Source of the DNA: Candidatus Aminicenantota bacterium
GTDB taxonomy: Bacteria; Acidobacteriota; Aminicenantia; Aminicenantales; Aminicenantaceae
NCBI GenBank assembly: GCA_030607635.1
Contig: JAUWJP010000137.1
Span: 1-5,277 of the forward strand
DNA length: 5,277 nt
Direction of reading: 5' to 3'
The translations under genes were made by a program, and so were the position numbers. Below, in pieces: positions 1 to 4,471 of the stretch. Position 1 is the first letter of the stretch. Each line of letters begins with the position of its first letter. Below the pieces are notes generated by a model, which worked only from the letters and a program-made list of their open reading frames with translations, was not told where the DNA came from and did no database searches.

Positions 1-336
1 AAAGCACACATTGAAGAAAATTTAGAAAAAAGGAGGAGCAATCATCCTCCAGAGGAAGTAGCTTGTGCTGGCAGCTATTTTAAAAATCCTGTTCTTCCTG
101 ATGGGGAAAGAGTCTCTGCTGCTAATTTTTTAGATAAAATCGGAGCTAAGGATATGAGGGTCGGTGGAGCAGCTGTTTATAGGGGCCATGCGAATTTTAT
201 CATTAACAAGGAGCAGGCATCAGCCCAGGATGTTCTTCGTCTAGCCCAGGAACTCAAAGGGCGAGTGAGAGAGAGATTTGGTGTCGAGCTTGAAGAAGAG
301 GTTATTTTCCTTCCAGCAGGTTCTTCAACACCTTAA
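1..336 (+). CDS. murB: UDP-N-acetylenolpyruvoylglucosamine reductase MurB, C-terminal part (5' end outside window)
   Basis: MurB is a cytoplasmic FAD enzyme that uses NADPH to reduce UDP-GlcNAc-enolpyruvate to UDP-MurNAc, the step after MurA. Frame 1 is open from the window edge to a TAA at 334-336, giving 111 residues; the FAD-binding N-terminal part lies upstream. The visible part is the substrate-binding C-terminal domain. It has AGSYFKNP (window residues 23-30), where the Ser (residue 25) matches the family's catalytic proton-donor serine. It also has RVGGAAV followed by HANFIIN (residues 53-69), and a terminal FGVELEEEV (residues 93-101) that should carry the second catalytic acid, a Glu. 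The C-terminus is of normal family style, with a short extra tail (PAGSSTP). Its last 35 bp overlap the convergent DUF2520 gene. No terminator is visible behind it. Family identity is secure; start and full length cannot be judged. Confidence 0.95.
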   Translation, partial: KAHIEENLEKRRSNHPPEEVACAGSYFKNPVLPDGERVSAANFLDKIGAKDMRVGGAAVYRGHANFIINKEQASAQDVLRLAQELKGRVRERFGVELEEEVIFLPAGSSTP

Positions 337-1171
337 TTTTTTGTGGAGAAATCTTTCCTTCTCCTTTGGCCATTTCCAGTGCCTGGGCAGCCAACTTGGT
401 GTATGTTTCATAATAAGGGGGAAAATTTCGCAAAGCCTCAAGATGCTTTTGTATGGATTTCTGATCCCCTCTTATAACAGGACCGGTTAAAGAGGCTCGG
501 ATGTTAAATTTTTTTACATTGTGTAAAGTACCTTTCACTAAAGGGAGAAGAATTTGGAGAGCCTTTTCTTCTTGAAGATCTATCTGCTTGAGAAGAGATA
601 CTGCCAGTTCTAAAAGAACAACAAAAAAGTTAGAAGCTGTGCTGCAGGCTGCATGGTAGAGAGCCTTATCTTCTGGTTGAAGGATAAGAGGATGGCCTCC
701 GAGTTGTCGAACAATTTTTGAAGACAAAGCTAAAGACTCAGTGCATCCTTCGAGTCCAAAATAAATATTTTCAAATTGTGCCGGGGGAGTTTTCTTTTGT
801 GCAAAGGATTGGATAGGATGGAGGGAGGCAGTCAAAGCACCCTTGTCTCTTAAAGGGTTAAGGACTTCAGAGGAGATGAGACCTGAGCAATGAAAAACAA
901 ATATTTTTGACCAATTAATATCCGAGCCGGCAAGCACTCTAGCGACCTTCGAAATTCCTTCATCAGGTAAACATAAAAAGACAATCTCTCCAACTCTAGC
1001 TGTCTGGATATTATCAATAGAAGCTATTCCTTCTCCGATGATTTTTCTGCTTTCTTCAGCAGAAGAGATCGTCCTGCATGACAGTGCCTTTATCTTGTAC
1101 CCCTTCTTTAAGAGAGCATATGCCAGCGAAGTTCCGAGTCTTCCTGCACCGATTATTGAAACATCAGTCAT
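302..1171 (-). CDS. Rossmann-like / DUF2520 domain oxidoreductase
   Basis: A 289-residue protein with an N-terminal NAD(P)-binding Rossmann domain and a C-terminal helical DUF2520 domain. The dinucleotide loop is GAGRLG (residues 8-13). Further family landmarks are FLCLPDEGI (65-73), FHCSG (93-97), SLHPIQSF (116-123), a histidine-containing helix HAACSTASNFF (173-183) and GPVIRGD (230-236). The architecture resembles 6-phosphogluconate dehydrogenase and ketopantoate reductases. Members sit beside panB/panC in some genomes, and as I recall the alternative ketopantoate reductase PanG is related; no pan gene is visible here, so substrate is unassigned. The start ATG at 1171-1169 overlaps the upstream NYN gene's stop (ATGA) and has AAGGA at 1178-1182, 6 nt upstream. 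It is the last gene of the minus-strand series and runs 35 bp into the 3' end of murB. Family call strong; reaction unknown. Confidence 0.88.
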   Translation of the reverse strand: MTDVSIIGAGRLGTSLAYALLKKGYKIKALSCRTISSAEESRKIIGEGIASIDNIQTARVGEIVFLCLPDEGISKVARVLAGSDINWSKIFVFHCSGLISSEVLNPLRDKGALTASLHPIQSFAQKKTPPAQFENIYFGLEGCTESLALSSKIVRQLGGHPLILQPEDKALYHAACSTASNFFVVLLELAVSLLKQIDLQEEKALQILLPLVKGTLHNVKKFNIRASLTGPVIRGDQKSIQKHLEALRNFPPYYETYTKLAAQALEMAKGEGKISPQKIKVLKNLLEGK

Positions 1172-1647
1172 TTTTCATCCTTAAAAACCTTGAGCCATTG
1201 ATTTATCTCTAAGGGAGAGAGGGAGGTGACTTTTTTCTCTATTTCTAAAGATTTCCTGTGTTCCTTAAGCGCTGTTTGAAGCTCACGGTTAAACTCTTTA
1301 GAGCTCAAGGGGGTAGCTCTTTTTGATTTGGCAAATCTTTTTATCTCACGGTCTGAACTTACCACAAAGAATCTTCTTAAATCTGTTTGTTTTGAAATTA
1401 TTTTTTTAATGGTTTCGTCGGCATTCGTACCAAAAGGAGGAAAAATTACGGAGAACTTTTTTTTCTGGAACGTTTCGCCTATTAAATTTAAGTCTGGAGT
1501 TCCGTCGAAAACCAGGAGCACTCTTGTTTTTTTTAGGCTCTGGAAAATCAAAAGCCGAGAGACCAGGCTGTATTTAGCCTGGGGATCCCTGAGACTGCGG
1601 GGCGAAGAATATCCGATAAAATTGCTTCCATCGATTAAATAAGCCAC
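1168..1647 (-). CDS. NYN-domain (YacP/Rae1-like) putative endoribonuclease
   Basis: A 159-residue single-domain protein of the NYN/PIN-like nuclease fold. The acidic metal-binding residues expected of the fold are in order: D6 in YLIDGSNFIG, D48 in LLVFDGTP, D77/E78 in TNADETI, and D99 in VVSSDREI. The strands around them (VLLVFDG, FFVVSSD) alternate with predicted helices in the usual way. The Bacillus relative YacP/Rae1 is a ribosome-associated mRNA endonuclease of about 170 residues; whether this shorter, Lys-rich protein cuts mRNA on ribosomes is inference. The start is GTG at 1647-1645. An in-frame TAA lies six codons upstream, and the conserved YLIDGSNF begins at residue 3, so no other start fits. 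There is no recognisable SD. The gene lies 39 nt after the UPF0173 gene and overlaps the DUF2520 start by 4 nt, so those two are probably translationally coupled. Confidence 0.85.
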   Translation of the reverse strand: MAYLIDGSNFIGYSSPRSLRDPQAKYSLVSRLLIFQSLKKTRVLLVFDGTPDLNLIGETFQKKKFSVIFPPFGTNADETIKKIISKQTDLRRFFVVSSDREIKRFAKSKRATPLSSKEFNRELQTALKEHRKSLEIEKKVTSLSPLEINQWLKVFKDEK

Positions 1648-1686
1648 TTGAGAAAGTGTGAATTAGAAGGCAGAAGGTTTAAGAAG

Positions 1687-2340
1687 CTACAGGGTGTAAG
1701 ATTCTCCTGGCTTGAGGATGATAACTTCTGCTTTGTCTCCTACTCTTTTTTTGAATTCTTCAGGATCAGCGCTGATAAAAGGAAAAGTATTATAATGGAC
1801 GGGAATCACTTTTTTTGTTTGGATGAACTCCACTGCCTTGGCTGCGGATGGAACGCCCATTGTGTATCTGTCTCCTATAGGAATAAAACTCAAGTCTGGA
1901 TTAAAGAATTCACCGATAAGTTTCATATCATAGGTTAATCCTGTATCGCCGGCATGGTAAATTGTCTTGCCGTCCATCTCGATAACGACTCCCGCCGGAT
2001 CACCTTTTTCAGCAGAGTGGAGAGCTTGAACCATGTGAATTTTCACTCCTCTTGTTTCCACTGTGCCTCCGATATTCATTCCCTCGGTAGTTATACCTTC
2101 TGCTTCACCATCTACTGCTAACTCATGGATGCCAACGAGGGTAGCGCCTGTTTTTTTACAAATAGCAAAGGAGTCACCTAAATGATCACCGTGATAATGG
2201 GTGACAACGACAACATCTGCATCTGAAATCTCGTCACAAGTGACTGAAGCAACGGGATTATCTGTTAAAAAGGGGTCAATGTATACAGTTTTTGAGCCCT
2301 GTAATTTTATTCCAGAATGTCCTAACCAGGTAATTTCCAT
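1687..2340 (-). CDS. UPF0173 family metal-dependent hydrolase (metallo-beta-lactamase fold)
   Basis: A 217-residue cytoplasmic protein of the metallo-beta-lactamase superfamily, UPF0173 group (relative of Bacillus YtkL). It begins MEITWLGHSG and IDPFLTDNP (residues 21-29), both diagnostic of this group. The metal ligands are all present: THYHGDH gives H48, H50, D52 and H53; H108 lies in QALHSAE; D132 in HAGDTG; H182 in PVHYNTFP. It should therefore be an active, probably dinuclear-metal, hydrolase. The physiological substrate of the family is not established, and I do not guess one. Length is slightly under the usual 220-230 residues. It has the best ribosome site in the window, AGGAGG at 2349-2354, 8 nt before the ATG. 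Upstream is the inverted-repeat element separating it from the HIT gene, with a possible promoter inside. The NYN gene follows after 39 nt. Confidence 0.93.
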   Translation of the reverse strand: MEITWLGHSGIKLQGSKTVYIDPFLTDNPVASVTCDEISDADVVVVTHYHGDHLGDSFAICKKTGATLVGIHELAVDGEAEGITTEGMNIGGTVETRGVKIHMVQALHSAEKGDPAGVVIEMDGKTIYHAGDTGLTYDMKLIGEFFNPDLSFIPIGDRYTMGVPSAAKAVEFIQTKKVIPVHYNTFPFISADPEEFKKRVGDKAEVIILKPGESYTL

Positions 2341-2348
2341 TGTCCTTA

Positions 2349-2354
2349 CCTCCT
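2349..2354 (-). promoter_or_regulatory. Shine-Dalgarno site of the UPF0173 gene
   Basis: AGGAGG on the minus strand, 8 nt before the ATG at 2340. It lies only 6 nt downstream of the end of the inverted-repeat arm at 2361, so folding of the element in the transcript could affect access to it. Confidence 0.8.
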
Positions 2355-2360
2355 TTTTTA

Positions 2361-2484
2361 ATTGGGGTCAGGCCTTTCAAACTTTCATAGTTTTGAGTTT
2401 ATTTATATTTTAATCAAAAGCCCGATCATTTCAATTTAACAAAAAAAGTTCAATTTATAAAAGTTTGAAAGGTCTGACCCCATT
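2361..2484. repeat. REP/MITE-like element with 25-bp imperfect terminal inverted repeats
   Basis: The arms are 2361-2385 and 2460-2484. They match at 23 of 25 positions when one is reverse-complemented; the shared core begins GGGGTCAG, then RCCTTTCAAACTTT. Between them is a 74-bp very AT-rich centre with a weaker inner inverted repeat (TTTTGA at 2391-2396, TCAAAA at 2413-2418). There is no ORF. It fills the gap between the HIT stop (9 nt from one end) and the UPF0173 ribosome site (6 nt from the other). I recall GGGGTCAGG(T/C)CTT ends near REP-associated Y1 transposase genes in many environmental genomes; that link needs a search. I see no convincing target-site duplication. A related but decayed sequence occurs at 4166-4262. 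Confidence 0.75.
2407..2434 (-). promoter_or_regulatory. Possible promoter inside the inverted-repeat element, reading toward UPF0173
   Basis: On the minus strand there is TTGAAA (2434-2429), a 16-nt spacer, and TAAAAT (2412-2407). Each hexamer is one base from consensus. A start near 2400 would give a leader of about 60 nt that contains only one arm of the inverted repeat and the AGGAGG site. The surrounding DNA is very AT-rich, so a chance match is quite possible. Confidence 0.35.
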
Positions 2485-2493
2485 ATTCTCCTA

Positions 2494-2838
2494 TTATCCT
2501 GGAGGCCAATGCATCCTCCTTCTCCCCAAGAGATGAAAGTGGATGTGAAAGACTTCCTGGCCTGAGTCCTTTTCTGTGTTGAGCACGATTCTATAACCTT
2601 TTTCAGCGATTCCTTTTTCTTGCGCAATCTGGCGCGCTTTAAGGAGTAGGTGGCTTAAGATGTTCTTTTTTTCCTCGGGGATATCATTTAGTGAAGCGAA
2701 GTGTTCTCTGGGAATGAGAAGAATATGAATCGGAGCTTGGGGGTTTATATCATTGAACGCGATCATTTTTTCGTCTTCAAAGACTATGCTGGCCGGGATT
2801 TCTTTGTTTATGATTTTACAGAAAATACAGTCTTCCAT
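2494..2838 (-). CDS. HIT-family nucleotide hydrolase (HinT-like)
   Basis: A 114-residue histidine-triad protein of the HinT branch, which hydrolyses the P-N bond of adenosine phosphoramidates and related nucleotide conjugates as a cytoplasmic dimer. It opens with CIFCKIINKEIPA (residues 4-16), including a CxxC pair that in some members binds zinc together with histidines. It then has FNDINPQAPIHILLIPREH (28-46) and closes with the active-site triad HIHFHLLG (H98, H100, H102; H102 expected to be the nucleophile) and the typical WPPG end. Length is exactly that of the family. The ATG at 2838-2836 has GAAGG at 2849-2845, 6 nt upstream. It starts 16 nt after the murA stop, so the two are almost certainly cotranscribed. 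Its stop is 9 nt from the inverted-repeat element. The native substrate is unknown. Confidence 0.95.
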   Translation of the reverse strand: MEDCIFCKIINKEIPASIVFEDEKMIAFNDINPQAPIHILLIPREHFASLNDIPEEKKNILSHLLLKARQIAQEKGIAEKGYRIVLNTEKDSGQEVFHIHFHLLGRRRMHWPPG

Positions 2839-2854
2839 CTTAGGCCTTCTTCTC

Positions 2855-4117
2855 CTATTCCTTTATTCTTTCAATATGGGCTCCGAGAGACTTAAGCTTT
2901 CCTTCCAGTTTCTCATAGCCTCGATCTAGATGTTCGATTTCGTTGACAATGGTTTCTCCGCTTGCAATCAACCCAGCCAGAACAAGAGAAGCGGAAGCCC
3001 TAAGATCCGAAGCTAGGGTCTCTGCTCCTGAGAGTGGAGTTTTTCCTCTAACTGTGGCCTTATCTCCAGAGACCTCGATATTTGCTCCAAGACGCAGCAA
3101 TTCGTTAATGTGGGCAAATCTTCTGTCGAAGATTGTCTCGGTGATAATGGATGTTCCGGAGGCCTGAGTCATCAATATAGTAAACTGGGCTTGCATATCG
3201 GTGGGAAATCCTGGATAGGGAGAGGTTGTGACATCTTGAGATTTGATATCTTCGCTTCCGATTACACGCAGTGAGTGATTATTGAGTTGTTCTATTTTTG
3301 CTCCAGAGTATCTCAGTTTTTCAATGATAGTATCAAGATGGTGCAGCCGGGAATGGGTAAGCACGATGTTTCCTCGGGTTAATGCGCTAGCTACAAGGAA
3401 AGTTCCTGCTTCTATCCGATCGGGAATTATGTCATGAGTAGCTCCGCCCAGCTCCTTTACCCCCTTAATACGGATGGTCTCGTGGCCAATTCCATCAACC
3501 TTAGCTCCCATCTTAACCAGAAGCTCACACAGGTCTGATACCTCTGGTTCCAAGGAACAGTTTTTTAAAACAGTCTCCCCTTGGGCCAGGGAAGCTGCCA
3601 TTATAAGATTTTCTGTTCCGCCCACGGATTTTTTCTCAAATTCTATCTCTGCTCCATGGAGCCTTTTTGTTTCTGCTTTAATATAGCCATGTTTGAGGCT
3701 TATCGTGGCCCCTAATTTTTCTAATCCATGGATATGGAGGTCTATGGGACGCGAACCGATGGCGCATCCTCCAGGCAAGGCGACTATCGCTTTTCCGTAG
3801 CGAGCCAAGAGAGGGCCCAAGACTAGAATGGACGCCCTCATGGCACTGATTAGCTCATAGGAAGCTTCAGCAGAGTTAATCTTTTTGGCTTGAATGGATA
3901 AAGTGTTTTTTCTCAAACTGTAATTGGCTCCCAGCTCCTTCATGACGGTTAAAATCGTAAAAACATCTTTAACAAGAGGGACATTTTTGAGCCGCACCTT
4001 TTCTTTGGTCAAAAGGGAGGCCGTAATAGCGGGGAGAACTGCATTTTTTGCCCCGCTGATTTTGACTTTTCCTTTTAACTGGAGGTTAGGATTTCCGATG
4101 ATTCTGATTCTTTCCAT
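2855..4117 (-). CDS. murA: UDP-N-acetylglucosamine 1-carboxyvinyltransferase MurA
   Basis: MurA is the cytoplasmic enzyme transferring enolpyruvate from PEP to UDP-GlcNAc, the first committed step of peptidoglycan synthesis. At 420 residues it is full length (E. coli 419). All key residues are visible: K24-N25 in ISGAKNAVLP; the catalytic loop PGGCAIGSRPIDLH with C118 and R123; D307 in GFPTDMQAQF; R373 in DLRASASLVLAG; and R399 in LDRGYE near the C-terminus. C118 is the cysteine that fosfomycin alkylates, so the enzyme should be of the fosfomycin-sensitive type, unlike forms with Asp there. The start is ATG 4117-4115. An in-frame TGA two codons upstream excludes a longer form, and MERIRIIG matches the usual MurA beginning. 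No clear SD precedes it. It is first in the minus-strand series and divergent from the aldehyde dehydrogenase. Confidence 0.98.
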   Translation of the reverse strand: MERIRIIGNPNLQLKGKVKISGAKNAVLPAITASLLTKEKVRLKNVPLVKDVFTILTVMKELGANYSLRKNTLSIQAKKINSAEASYELISAMRASILVLGPLLARYGKAIVALPGGCAIGSRPIDLHIHGLEKLGATISLKHGYIKAETKRLHGAEIEFEKKSVGGTENLIMAASLAQGETVLKNCSLEPEVSDLCELLVKMGAKVDGIGHETIRIKGVKELGGATHDIIPDRIEAGTFLVASALTRGNIVLTHSRLHHLDTIIEKLRYSGAKIEQLNNHSLRVIGSEDIKSQDVTTSPYPGFPTDMQAQFTILMTQASGTSIITETIFDRRFAHINELLRLGANIEVSGDKATVRGKTPLSGAETLASDLRASASLVLAGLIASGETIVNEIEHLDRGYEKLEGKLKSLGAHIERIKE

Positions 4118-4125
4118 GTGTACTC

Positions 4126-4154
4126 ATTCTAAAGTATTACCATTCAAAATTCAA
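4126..4154 (-). promoter_or_regulatory. Candidate murA promoter
   Basis: On the minus strand there is TTGAAT (4154-4149), a 17-nt spacer, and TAGAAT (4131-4126). These match the vegetative consensus at 4/6 and 5/6 with ideal spacing. Only 8 nt separate the -10 box from the murA ATG, so the transcript would begin within a few bases of the start codon. That agrees with the absence of an SD and suggests a leaderless mRNA. The -35 box lies inside one copy of the TTGAATTTTGAA repeat. Confidence 0.45.
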
Positions 4155-4165
4155 CTCTAAAACTT

Positions 4166-4262
4166 TTGGGGTCAGGCTTGCAAAATTTGAGTTATTTATG
4201 AAAAAGCGGACAGGCTACTTTTATCAAAAAGGAGGCTGCTTTTCCAATATGTTAAGGTCTGA
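4166..4262. repeat. Decayed relative of the 2361-2484 inverted-repeat element
   Basis: The left end, TTGGGGTCAGGC at 4166-4177, is identical over 12 bases to 2362-2373 and continues with a similar TT-CAAA. About 10 bp later TTTGAGTTATTTAT (4186-4199) resembles TTTGAGTTTATTTAT (2392-2406). The far end has AAGGTCTGA (4254-4262), matching nine bases of the other element's right arm. The order and spacing of the three matches are similar (97 versus about 120 bp), but the right arm has lost its CCCC end. Confidence 0.5.
4201..4243. repeat. Imperfect tandem repeat of an AAAAAG...AGGCTRCTTTT unit
   Basis: Copy one is 4201-4222 and copy two is 4226-4243. Both start AAAAAG and end AGGCT(A/G)CTTTT; copy one has about four extra bases in the middle. 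They are separated by ATC. It lies inside the decayed element. Confidence 0.45.
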
Positions 4263-4300
4263 TTTATCAAAATCAATTATTTTTTGCAGATTCAAAAGGT

Positions 4301-4320
4301 GGGCTAGATGAATCAAGCCC
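4301..4320. repeat. Short palindrome GGGCTAGAT-GA-ATCAAGCCC
   Basis: Nine-base arms pair at eight positions (one A-A mismatch) around a 2-base centre. It is GC-rich in an AT-rich surround and is followed by CTACACAAG, not by a T-run on either strand. It looks like a small dispersed palindrome or a protein site, not a terminator. Copy number elsewhere cannot be seen here. Confidence 0.45.
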
Positions 4321-4460
4321 CTACACAAGATAAATCAAATCCCTGCAATAAGAATTTTTGGCTTGCAATTACTTATTATTTCAAAGATAGTAAAAAATGC
4401 TGCCACGGCACACTTTATGTGGCCCTGATAATTGAATTTGATAAAATTGAATTTTGAAAT

Positions 4461-4465
4461 GGAGG
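4461..4465 (+). promoter_or_regulatory. Shine-Dalgarno site of the aldehyde dehydrogenase gene
   Basis: GGAGG with a 6-nt spacer to the ATG at 4472. It decides the start over the second in-frame ATG at 4478, which would be 12 nt away. Confidence 0.8.
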
Positions 4466-4471
4466 GATCAA

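Larger units (their letters stand above)
4118..4471. other. Divergent intergenic region between murA and the aldehyde dehydrogenase
   Basis: About 354 bp with no convincing gene. Next to murA it holds the candidate murA promoter. Further right are a decayed relative of the 2361-2484 element (4166-4262) containing a short tandem repeat (4201-4243), a near-perfect palindrome (4301-4320), a small inverted repeat (GCCAC 4402-4406, GTGGC 4419-4423), and the aldehyde dehydrogenase ribosome site. Two -10-like hexamers precede that gene (GATAAT 4427-4432, TAAAAT 4442-4447), but neither has a credible -35 at the right distance, so its promoter is unassigned. The pair of TTGAATTTTGAA sequences brackets the region. 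Confidence 0.7.

Noticed and set aside
316..346. Terminator after murB (GGT...ACC followed by TTAATTTTTT)
   Set aside because: The stem would be only about three base pairs and lies within the coding end of the DUF2520 gene.
1648..1938. 96-codon plus-strand open frame opposite UPF0173
   Set aside because: It is antisense to a gene with intact metal-ligand motifs, has no ribosome site, and its translation shows no family pattern. Other plus-strand frames opposite murA and minus-strand frames opposite the aldehyde dehydrogenase fail for the same reason.
2361..2484. Inverted repeat as a classical intrinsic terminator
   Set aside because: The loop is far too long (74 nt), and neither arm is followed by a T-run in the direction of transcription; the minus-strand exit is A-rich.
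4249..4311. A 20-codon ORF (ATG at 4249, TGA at 4309-4311) with AAGGAGG upstream at 4229-4235
   Set aside because: The spacing to the ATG is 13 nt, too long. The peptide has no recognisable pattern, and both the ribosome-like site and the start fall inside repeat sequence.
4363..4391. TTGCAA-N17-GATAGT as the aldehyde dehydrogenase promoter
   Set aside because: Each hexamer is only 4/6 against consensus in AT-rich DNA, and alternatives closer to the gene are equally good or bad.
4402..4423. GCCAC/GTGGC inverted repeat as an operator for the aldehyde dehydrogenase
   Set aside because: Five-base arms with a 12-nt loop are expected by chance at this length; noted only in the intergenic entry.
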